Shown piece by piece: positions 47,691-58,004 of a DNA stretch of 64,000 bases. The first letter of the stretch is position 1. Each line of letters opens with the position of its first letter. Source of the DNA: Terfezia claveryi (Eukaryota; Ascomycota; Pezizomycetes; Pezizales; Pezizaceae); the NCBI GenBank assembly GCA_015179025.1, contig WHUX01000190.1:1-64000 (forward strand). The letters are read 5' to 3'. Position numbers and translations under genes: made by a program. A model generated the notes under the pieces. It was not told the DNA's origin and made no database searches. It saw nothing but the letters and a program-made list of their open reading frames with translations.

Positions 47691-47995
47691 GTCAGGCCCC
47701 TCGGGGGTCATCTGCCATTTAGGCGGTTAATGACAGCATGGGAGCTTCGCGTCACTTGAGTCTCTCCTTTACATCTGTTTCGAGTCCATTCTACAGGCTT
47801 TGTTTTTTACATCTCTATGGCATCGCTTCTGGGCACACATGTATCTATCTTCACTGCTTTCTGCGTGCTGGGCCTGGCAGATTAACTTGCCTTGTCCTGA
47901 ATTCACCCGGGTTTCCGGGTGGCTCTTCATAGTCCCCTTACTGGGACCGAATAAGAGTAACAAGTATTTAAAAAATAAAAAAATAAAAAAATAAC
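47691..47995 (+). mobile_element. Second LINE 3'-UTR copy with A-rich tail
   Basis: Begins right after the poly-A of the previous copy with a related cagtcaggcccctc block and includes ttaatgacagcatggg. It carries the ggcagattaacttgccttgt segment and ends in gagtaacaagtatttaaaaa plus an A-rich tail. Confidence 0.7.
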
Positions 47996-48072
47996 TTGTC
48001 CTTAGAGCTGCTATCATAAGCCCTACCGGTACATATTTTCTGGAGGGCCTGGTACCCTAGAAGCTCCATCCT

Positions 48073-49250
48073 AGATTTTTTTTTTTTTTGGTAAGGAAAA
48101 GAAGGATGGAACTAGAGTTCCACACTCCAGAGGAAGAGAGGCCTAATACTGTACAGCCTGTATAGAGAGACCTTAGAGAGAGGGGGGACATGCCGCCATT
48201 GCTGTTGCCTAAGCGCAGCATCATCTGAAGAACCTTTCCTGCCTTGAGGATGCGAGCTGTAATGTGATCCTTGAAGCACAGCTTGTTGTCCATAGTTATG
48301 CCCAAGGTAGTGATACGGGAGGCCTTTGGGCCAAAGTCTAGATGCTTATCTTTGGAGTGTTCCATCTTAAATTGTCCGCCGCTGCTGCAATGATGAGGCA
48401 CTGGTCTACTTGGTTTACTATCTGGTTGTGTTCATATGTAGAGAGTTTTGAGGTGATGATGAGAGGGTTGACGTAGTTGGCAAAGCTGAAAAGGAAGATG
48501 TGGGGACGAGAAAGGTTGCGGAGATTGTGTGAAATGGAGGGGCAGTTGGAGGAGGGCTGAATGTCGCCACATGAGATGGAGGCTCTGTGAAGGGTCCTGG
48601 GCAAGAAGATGAGAAACAGGATGGGACTGAGGGGGCTGCCTTGAGGAGTTCCCTTGTTTATCCTCCCCTTTCCCCTGATCGCGTTGTCCCAGATGATGTC
48701 AAAAGTTCTGGAGGCAAGAAATCTCCTGACGAAGTCGCAGAGATGGCGGGACTCGGGAGTGTCTAGCGCTTTGAGAGTGGGCTGGGTATGTAAGTTGTTG
48801 AAGGCGGAGACAATATCTTTGCCCAGTAGAGTAGCCTGATCACTAGTTGCGATAGCCGTTTTGACTACGCTTGTTGTCCACATCATGCTGTCTATGGCGG
48901 ATCTATTTTTTCGGGACCCGAACTGGAGAGGGTAAAAGAGGGAAGTACAGAGTTGGAGTTGGTCTGCAACTACTTGTTTGATTAGCTTGCCGATAGAGTT
49001 AGAGAGAACAATTGGCCTCCAGCCCTTGACAAGGTTGTGATCCTTGTTTGGCTTGGGAATGAAGACGCATGTAAGGTTCCCCCAATCTTCTGGTATGCTA
49101 ACGCCTTCTAGACATCTGGAAAGATCGTTAATTACTGCTTGGCCTAGATGAGTATCCTGAATGAGCTTGAGAAGGCGGTACAGTAAGAGACTCTCCAGGC
49201 CCTGGAGCTGAGTTCTTCTTAGTTCTTAGATTGGAGAGAGCGCTCCGGAT
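48073..49250 (-). pseudogene. LINE reverse transcriptase relic with damaged catalytic motif
   Basis: Minus-strand reading gives the RT fingers/palm: WRPIVLSNSIGKLIKQVVAD (near 48990), FGSRKNRSAIDSMMWTTSVV, motif A GKDIVSAFNNL and motif B INKGTPQGSPLSPILFLIF. At motif C the expected FADD-type sequence is FANYVNPLI, so both catalytic Asp are lost. A frameshift lies between the frames 48338-48886 and 48057-48401; the latter continues the post-RT region (SRITTLGITMDNKLCFKDHI). The relic ends at a T14 tract (48078-48091). It is opposite in orientation to the LINE tails just upstream, so it is a separate copy. Confidence 0.85.
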
Positions 49251-49440
49251 TAGGTTGATATTTATTGTATCAACCAGGTGTGTAATTTTGTTATATTGTT
49301 GTAATCCCTACTCAAACCTTATGGGGAATTTCAATTGTTTCTTGCAAGCAAGGTATTTCATCTAGATCCAATGTCCCAGTAATTAGGTAGATCTAGGTCG
49401 ATGCAAAACCCTGCCGGACTGACTACGACCAATTAGTAGC

Positions 49441-52030
49441 ATTGCTTCTGATGAGGGGAATCGTTTTATCGGTGAGTTCACAGGCTTCCTAGCTACCGAA
49501 TAAACCATTGGGATCTCAATCTGATGTTGATGATAGAAGAATATGAGGATAAGGGTCATAGAGGCCAACGTTACGTACGCAAAGAGATCAGTGGAAACCA
49601 AACCAAAGGGTCACTTAGGCCGTCCACAATTGCTGATATCTCTTGCAAACCAATTAATCCACCTGCATAGACAAACTGGAAATATGGACCATTTGGAAGC
49701 TGCCATTGCCTGAACAGAGAAAGCAGTGCGAGCTACACAAGATAACACTGACCTGGGAACATGCTTGAGTAATCTTGGGACCTATTTAAGTTGCCGGTAT
49801 GAGTGAACTGGAGATCCGCAAGACTTGAAGGCTGCCATTGCACAATCTGAGGAAGTCATATAGGCAACACTTGCGGATCACCGTGGGCGAGTAGCCAGCT
49901 TGAGTAATCTTAGGCAGCATTTAAGCAGCCGATATGAACGAACTGGAAATCTGCAAGACTTGGAGGCTGCCATTGCTCGGAAGGAGGCAGCAATGCAGGC
50001 AGCACCAGAATATCACCCTGACATAGCAGGCATATTGACCAATCTCGGGATCCATTTAAATAGCCGGTATGAACGAAGTGGAAATCTGCAAGACTTAGAG
50101 GCCTCTGTCGCTTGAGGTAAGCATTGCAGGCAGCACCAGAACATCACCCTGACCAAGCAGGCCAATTGTGCAATCTAGGGCACCGTTTACACAGCCTCTA
50201 TGAATGAACCGGAAAGCTGAATACGCCATCGCTCAAACCGCGCTGATTAACCTAGTCGAACGACCTTAAACTATCCTGGGTTGCATTTAAGGTACCAATA
50301 TGAACAAAGTGGAAATGTGCAGGATTGGGAGGCCGCCATCGCCCTATCTAGCGCAGCAGAGCCAGCACTGTGCTTTTTACCACAGGATCACCCTATACGA
50401 GCGCGCATGTTAGGTACTCTTGGGAGGCATTTGAGTACGCGATATGACCCCGAGCTGGCAGCTCTAGCTGCACGCTTCGCCTCCTGCGGCGTCATTGCCG
50501 CCCCTATATTAATTCGAATACAAGCAGTTTCCCAGGCTGCAATTCTATTAACCTCTATTCCCCTGGTCAAAGATCTGGCAAGAGCATGCTCACTCCTATA
50601 CAGTGCTACCTATTCATCATCTACTGCCCCTAGTTACTTCACGATCATTAGAGCGTGAACATCAGCAATATATTCTGGGACATCTATCCGGACTAGCCTC
50701 TCTTGCTGCCTTCTGTGTTATTGGAAGTGGAACAGCTACCTTGGAAGCACTACGGTTACTAGAGTTAGGTCGCAGTAGTACGAATAGTCAGCTTCTTGAC
50801 TACCAAAGTGATATTTAGGTTTGAAGGAGCATCATACTACATTGGCTGGAGCTTTTGATTCCTTACGGTAAGAACTAGACTCGCCCTTTCCTTCACCAGA
50901 ATTGCCGCAGATACCAATCAACAGACGCCTGGATGCCCAGCAATTATCATCCCTAGAAGAACCAGATTACACAAGACCTTTACCATACGCTTGAGCTAAT
51001 TCATCAGAAACCTGGATTCGAAAATTTCTTACGTATAGAATCCGAAGAGTATATACTGTCAGCAGAAGAAGAAGGACCAATTGTAGTCACGGGGCTGTAT
51101 AGGAGTAACAAGTATTTTAAAAAAAAAAATAAAAATAAAAAAAAAAACCAATTGTAGTCCTGAATGCCACTGAGCTCCAGAGTGATGCTATCCTCATTAC
51201 GAAAGAAGAAGTGAGAAGCATTGCTCTGCCAAACCTTACACATGCTTTAATGGTTAAATATATGCCATATAGCACAAGTAGTGATGGCAACAAAGTCATG
51301 AGGGACTTGCTGGAATGGCTATGGAATGGTGCTGTACAACCGGCAGTGCGGCACTGCGCGAACTAGGCTTTTACCCTAACAAAGTTAATCCCCTGCCTGG
51401 GATCTGGTGGATTGGGCTAGGCCTAATGGTAAAGGCCCCGATTCATGCCGCTGCAAAAATCACCTCCATCGTACACATCTACCATCAGAGCACTTCAATA
51501 TTCACGGTCTCAACAATCCCCGCAGCAATCGTCGATACTAATTGTAACCATGCCCACAACTCCAGGAGCAAGCTACTTGGGTCACCGTTGGGTGGTGTTA
51601 CTAAAGAGGCAAATAGAAACAAAGAAAGTCTTGGGCACTTCAGCGCAGTGGAAACACTCGAAAGGCCATGTACTGAACATGTACTTCAGGCGCTTTCGCG
51701 TCATAGCATAGCACACTTCGCTTGTCATGGCTTGCATCAATCAACCCCACAGACAGTCACCTTTTGCTTCTGGAGGAATCCATCTTGCATGATCTCTACA
51801 GAAAAGAGGTTGACAAGCTCCGTGTCGAAGACATTGCAGCATTGAAGTTACCCAAAGCGAGGCTTGCCTATCTCTCAGCGTGCAGTACTGCTGAGAGTAC
51901 TCACTGATGAAGTATCTCACATTATAATCTCCTTTCACATTGCTGGATTAATCTATGTCATCGGGGATCAGATGATCCGGCTTGTCAGAAGATGGCAGTG
52001 GATTTCAATTCCATGCTGGGGGCCGTCAAT
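49441..52030 (+). pseudogene. TPR-CHAT pseudogene 3
   Basis: Aligned to TPR-CHAT 1 from before the start codon: the leader block ccggactgac and gcattgcttctg correspond to gene 1's ccgaactgac and gcatggcttctg, so the initiator ATG is now ATT (49441-49443). The first-exon donor (gtgagt at 49472) and acceptor at 49538-49539 persist. TPR units are recognisable between 49543 and 50460 but carry several stops (for example TGA after HLEAAIA). A longer clean stretch covers 49900-50115. The linker (50470-50820) and CHAT (to about 52030) follow, with FACHG and AYLSACSTAE still readable but in shifted frames. A 59-bp LINE tail interrupts the CHAT start at 51089-51147. Non-functional. Confidence 0.9.
51089..51147 (+). 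mobile_element. 59-bp LINE tail insertion with 12-bp TSD
   Basis: The sequence acggggctgtataggagtaa followed by an A-rich tail matches the 3' end of the LINE at 47.65 kb. The 12-mer ccaattgtagtc flanks it at 51077-51088 and 51148-51159. The intact paralogue has a single copy (near 25180 and 30210), confirming insertion by target-primed reverse transcription. Confidence 0.93.
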
Positions 52031-52396
52031 CCGTCATCTGAGCTGGGACAATTCAGCAGTCAAGGCTAAGCCTACTCGGTAACTGATCAAAAACCCCAGA
52101 CGGCTCAGAATACCTGTCGGAATGTTCGCCAATTACATTTGAATCGAAAAGGAAGAATATGGGGAGGAGTAAGAGTTTACAACCCCTCTCTTGTAAGAGT
52201 TAGATAATCGACTGTGCTTAACCCGGACATGAAGTCTCATATCCTAGCTTAGATTAACTTGAATACGAGTACGGGGGAAAAGAAAAAATCTAAGACAACG
52301 CCTGAGGAGTTGGCACGAACCGCCGCCACTATCATATTGAAAAGTGAGATCAAACCAGTATGACAAGTGAATTCTGTCTGCCGGCAATCCTGCGCA

Positions 52397-52780
52397 GAGG
52401 CATCTTTTGCTACTTAAAGAATCCACCTCGCATTGTGATCCGAGCTTGTCAAAGATATTGCAGCACCGCAGCTACCGGCAGTCTGTCTAGCCTGTCTTTC
52501 AGCGTGCAGGCAGTACCACTGAGAGTACTTCGTCAAAGCTCGTTGATTAAATATCTCAGATTCGTGAGATCTTCTCATATTGCGGGGTTTGCCCATGTCA
52601 TTGGTGCATTGTGGTCGTCATAGGATTAGGCTTGTCCAAGGATGGCAGTGGATTTCTATTCCGAGCTTAGTATGGTGGATAATATGGCTGTATCTTACCG
52701 TGCTGTAATTACAGTCTAGGATTGATGAGACAAAAGCTATCGCAGCCAAATGTATCAGATTTATTCACTTTGGAGACTAG
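52397..52780 (+). pseudogene. CHAT-domain-only relic
   Basis: Resembles the last third of the intact genes: the HLLLLKES region, a degraded active-site-Cys segment, SSHIAGFAHVIGALWSS, then MAVDFYSELS and a decayed LYWAPFIHFG end. It overlaps in content with pseudogene 3 (which breaks off near 52017), so it is a second partial copy and not the missing end. Frames are broken by several stops. Confidence 0.75.
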
Positions 52781-52789
52781 TTTAATAGT

Positions 52790-53236
52790 AGCATAGCGGT
52801 TTGTTATACTAGTAAGTCTATTATAATTCCATTAGAACCTATAACTTATTTCCTACTACTAAATTTAAGGTCTTTAGATATTAATAAGTCTGAGTTGAAA
52901 ACAATCTATAAAGTTAGCACATATCTAGATCTCACTTTTATGATATTAGTACTAGTAGAATTTATTATTACTCCTATAACTTAGTTTATGAGAGCATGTA
53001 AGTGAGTGTTAAGATATTTAAAAGGAACAAGCTCTTATGGTTTGCTTTATTCTAATAAGTTATTTTATATTGAATATATAAATTTACATTATAGTGGAGA
53101 TAAAACCAAACAAAAATTTACATCAGATTATGTTTTTACCTTCACTACTAACAGGTACCAAACCGTATCCTTCACTTGGCTTCTCATAATGCCAAGTTAC
53201 CTTTGCAAACATAGAAGTAACAGCATGCTCGCCTAA
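52790..53236 (+). pseudogene. Very AT-rich Copia RT/RNase H relic
   Basis: The frame from about 53003 reads VLRYLKGTSSYGLLYSNK then FTSDYVFTF, the Copia RNase H region, degraded (expected D and K/S-G positions changed). Upstream 52790-53000 looks like a still more decayed RT end. Base composition is much more AT-rich than the neighbours. Confidence 0.7.
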
Positions 53237-56173
53237 GTGCAGAGAGTAAGAGTGAGGCTATTTGAGCAACCTAGATCGGACGGACGTAGGGCGGGGAAGT
53301 CTGTGTGTGTGGGGGTGGAAGTGAAGAACAGAAGGGGAGTAGAGAGCTGGATATCTACCCCTGAACCCTAGGGAGGAAATTGATAACAGGCCTAATATAA
53401 AAGTCTATGTAGGTGGGAGGGAGTCGAAATGGATGGAATGCGTCACGAATCCCCTTTGTTCTTTTTATTTGTTCGTGCATTGTATTTAGTGTGTGGGCTT
53501 TGAGGGATTCCGAGTGACTGGGCTTACGTCTTGCTGTTTATGAGAGTTGAGAATGTTTTTATAAGGGGAGATGGGGAACGTATAGGCTTGGACAGGAACG
53601 GTGCATCTCTGATGGGCTTCCTCTTTAATCAGTCCAGTTAATATTAGTACTCAGAAGAAATAAGTCAGTTGATAAAATTCTGGAAAAAGAACTATGTGGT
53701 AGTAGGTTGTCATGTAACCTTACCCCTGAGTGCTTTTGTGAATTTTGCTATAGGGGCTCTTAGGAAGATTCCAAAACTGAAGTTATAGTTAGCAAAAGGC
53801 CTCAATAGGCACGTGGAGTACTTCATGATTTAGGGCTCGCCCAGGAATGACCCACGCAACAAGCTGTAAACTGATCAAAATCGATAGGATTTTATGTTCG
53901 TTGAAATCTCTATTTCATTACTATAAACGGCGCAGAGCTCAAAATATCCCGGGTATGGCACATCCAAACACGCGCTACGATAGGCCCTCCTATCGAAAGC
54001 TAGTTGACAAAAAGTTTACGATATCCTGCAGGAGGAAGCATAGAGCTGGGATAATAGAATTCCAAGTGCGAATGAAGCTCCATTTAGATTTACTGCTTCC
54101 AGGAAACTTACGTTGAAGGAATTTTGAACAAATCGGCGTACAACATGTGGTGTATTAAAATCATATTTTCTTGTTACTGCAATACCTGACTAATTGACCA
54201 GTGGAATGTTATGACCTGCTTAACGATATTGTAACAAAAAATTAGAGAATCAAGGCATGTTAACCCTTTAGTGTGCAGTGCAGGAGAGAAGAACACCCTG
54301 TCTCTTAGGTGGCTGTAGTGAGGATGGTAAACCGGGGGCGAGGGTGGACCACGAAGCTCTGAACTAAGCCTAAACTGTAAAAAATTGAGATTAACAAGTG
54401 ACCACCTTCTATATGCAATAATAATTCCATCCATGCCACAAGTCGTTCAACATCGTCTTTGATCCAGGAGCGTCCCTTCACATCCTGGCTGTCTGTAGCC
54501 ATTGCAGACATCGAGGGCTTCGAGGAGTGTATGTCGTTGGAGAGCTTTGTCGCGTTGGAGAATCAATAGACTTTGGGGAACGGGGCGGTCTTGCGATAGA
54601 TCTCGTGTGGTTTGCCTGATGACTAACGCCCTCATTTCAATTGCTTTCTCGTTAATGCACTGGAGAGTGCATTAACGAGAAAGCAAGGAAATTGAATTTG
54701 TGTTGCAATTCTCATAAAGAAAATTAAGAAGTGACCGCCACTAATTATTGATGCTTATTATTCAAGATATATAGGTGATCATGGCTACAACCTACTTGAT
54801 TAATATACTAGTGCTGTCAGCATGGTTACTTAACTTCAAAACTCGTAGGTGAGCCATTATTCGAATTTGTGACCATGCATACTTATCTAGGTAGCTTGTC
54901 CGCCATAACAGGTTGTTGTGGGCAATATATAACACAACATGACTACATTATTGAAACGTACCTAAGTATTTGCAGATTCTCAAATTCGTCAAGTTGAGTG
55001 TATTACTGTGTGGTGCTTTCGTGACAATGGTAGTACTACATAGTGCTGTTATGGAGCGAGTAAGTGGGTATGGAGTGCTAAATAGACAGACATTATACAT
55101 ATAATCCCAAAACCCTTCTCCCTACAATCTCGACCTCCAATGCATAGATAGCAATGCTCAAGCATTAAATCCAAACATCCCTCCAAACCAAATCTAAACC
55201 TTCCCCACCCCTAAAATACGAGCAGCTATTGGAGGTCCTAGAGATTAAATCGTTCTTTATTATGTAGGATTTCCCAATGCAACATCCACAACGTAGTCTC
55301 TACAGACTCCATCATCTCAGCTCCTTCCCCCATAGTCCACTTCCGACAGACGTCTAAGCTCCTGTAGCCCTTGGCATCCAATTCCATGGAACTCTTGAAG
55401 TGCGTGCATTAAGTCGACAACTCTTAGATCCCTCTATTTGTTACGGGGGGAACTAGCTCTATAAAGTTCTCCGATGATGTAGTTTGACCTGTGGAGTTTG
55501 CCTGTGATCTCAAAGTAACATTCTAGTAACTGTGGTAGAATGAATTCTGGGAGTGGGGTGGTATGTATAGGGGAATGTCTAAGGTCATGTGATGTATTAG
55601 TAATATAGACATTCGAGAAGTGGAGGATTGGTTCAAATGGTAAAACGCATTTATGATATTTTTTATTGCATGTGAGACTCAGGCAGTGCCGTCTTTTTTC
55701 ACGTTTATTTATTTCGTGAGCGATCAACATTAATATCCGTCGTACGTTATAATGCTATCAAACCTGCTGCCACCAGGACGACTAGATATACTCTACGCTT
55801 CACCGACCCCCCGGCACTCCCCACCCATCTTCAATCAGTTAGCGTTTCGTAGGAAGTATTGTGAAGCCTTTCAACCTTTTACTCTAGAAGGCCCTAGTAG
55901 ATTCGTAAAAGCAGCTCACTCTTATGCTCGTGAGAAATGAGGTGGGATTTATACTCATATTGATGGTTCACGGAGGGAGGGGGGGACAGAGAGAGATTTG
56001 GCACGAGAATTTGAAAAAAGCTAAATATACCAAATAGCTAGCTAGTCCATACGTCTAGTTATAAACAGGGAAAGTAATTAATTGACGGCGTGGGTGAAGA
56101 TAGGAAATAATCATCCGTTTATCCCCTTGCTACAGTGTACTATGAAGCCTTTGGTCGTTTGAATTTAGGCCCC
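53237..56173. other. Intergenic, no gene supported
   Basis: Short frames only. A strong hairpin lies at 54641-54686. Confidence 0.45.
54641..54686. repeat. Perfect 21-bp inverted repeat, 4-nt loop
   Basis: The arms ttgctttctcgttaatgcac(t), 54641-54661, and their exact complement, 54666-54686, are separated by ggag. No gene overlaps it convincingly. Confidence 0.95.
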
Positions 56174-56608
56174 ATTGCACCCTAGAGGTTGTGAATAGTC
56201 ACTCATATATATAAATTTGGCGAGGTCATGTACAAGGTGATGAACCCTGGTCGTGTATTCAGACGAGAGGGTCTTGAATCCTATAGCGAAGGGTGTCAAT
56301 CCAGGAAGCCACCCCTCTCTCCATCGTACGTCTTGTGGTCATATCTGAACAGTGCCCAGATGAGACCATCGCAATTGCACCCGAGAGGTCGTGAATAGTC
56401 ACTCATATATATATATTTGCTTTTCCGTGGCGGGGTCATGCACAAGGTGATGAACCCTGGTCGTGTATCCCTCCGAGGGGATCTTGAATCTCGGCGAGTG
56501 TGGGAGTGTGGAATCCTATAGCGAAGGGCGTCAATCCAGGGAGCCACCCGTCTCTCCACCATAGGTCTTGTGGTCATATCTGAACAACGCCCAGACGAGA
56601 CCATCGCA
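56174..56608. repeat. Tandem duplication, about 200-235 bp per copy
   Basis: Copy 1 is 56174-56373 and copy 2 is 56374-56608. They share attgcaccc, gtgaatagtcactcatatat, tgatgaaccctggtcgtgta and the ctgaaca..gcccaga block. Copy 2 has two insertions (about 12 and 22 bp). The open frames here are by-products of the duplication. Confidence 0.9.
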
Positions 56609-58004
56609 CCTCTGGAGACATTTCACTTCTGCGAATTCGAGTATACCACATGCAAGAGCTCCTATGCAATGAGGTGAGCTCGATCGAGAGCAGGGAGAGC
56701 CGTGGGGGGTTCTCTTCCCCGAGAGATATGCATTTTGGTAAATCTCCTCATTCCCTGCCTCCATCGTGTGTCAATGGGTCCTTCCCGGCATGGAATCATG
56801 CTCTTTTTCACTATTTATATAAGTTGAGGTTGGATGTTGTGTATATCTCCGGGATTTGGGTTCCTGGAATAGGTGTGGGAGGGCTGGGGGAGGAGATAGG
56901 TAACCGAGCAGCTTGTATACACGTCCTTGATCTTGTATCCCACGGAGTTCGGGGGTTTCCCTTTTTGGGGGTAGATTTATTAGTGCCCATATGGAGCTCG
57001 AGGGGGAAGTATATATGGTGTATTGACGATCGTGCCAGCCCGTATTTAGGGGTTATAAGTTCACCGCTACACCCAACCAACCAAAGCAACCCCCCATTAC
57101 AATCAGCCATAATCAGCCAGGGGATGGAAGTTAGCATTTTTGCTTCCGTCCAATTTGGATGCATGGCGCATCGATAAAACCATGCAAATGCATACCGGGC
57201 TGCACATGCACAGGGCGAATGTATTCAAGTGAAATCACATAGGTCCCTTTCCTAGAGGACGCCAGTATCCAGTTGCAGGTCCTCAGGATCCGGAGACGTT
57301 AGGAAGTCAAGTATACAGGAAGAGAGAACAGTTGTAAGGTATGCGTGGATTTTAGGATAAGAAAAAGGACCGAAAAATAAATCCCTAACCCTCCTTTGGA
57401 GCGTCTATTTTTCCCTGACGCCGACCCATCCCTCCCATTCCCATCCAATGGCACCACCCAATGGCACCAATCCATTCCCATCCAATGGCACCAACCAATG
57501 GCACCAATCCAGTCCAAAACCCAAAACCCCGATGTCCTTTCCCGGATCCAAGAAAAGCCAACCTAAAACATCAAGAGACATATAATATGAAAAGAAAGAT
57601 AAAGAGTTAAAAGCATATCCTCGTATAATCATGAAGACGTAAGAAGCGGAGGAAGCAAAAAAAGAAACAAAATCGACAAACACTCTATAGTTGTCATCCC
57701 TGGTGGAAACTTGTTCGTGAAAAAAATTCGTTGATCGATCATCAGATAATTCTGTATCTGTTTTTTTTTTTTTGGTGGGGCGTAAAATCGTGACATCATC
57801 CAGTCCATAATCCAGTCAGTCCCAGATTGGTCCAGTCCATAGAGTCCAGTCCGTCCCGCACGTAAACAAAAATCAAACCAAACCAAGAGTTAGAAAATAG
57901 AGGAATATCAAAACCCATTAAAAATCCCCTCCTCTCGTTGTTGTAAATAATACTCCCTCTTCTATCCCACCCATAAGAAACCCTAGCCATCCATTCTCCA
58001 CCCA
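56609..58004. other. Intergenic; overlapping ORFs not supported
   Basis: A 175-codon plus-strand frame (56650-57177) is opposed by a 117-codon minus frame; neither has a domain. A 37-bp tandem duplication (57436-57472 and 57473-57509, with internal ccaatggcacca copies) and a T run near 57761 are present. Confidence 0.4.

Noticed and set aside
56650..57177. 175-codon plus-strand ORF
   Set aside because: No domain, an opposing open frame of similar length, and it begins next to duplicated sequence; likely chance.
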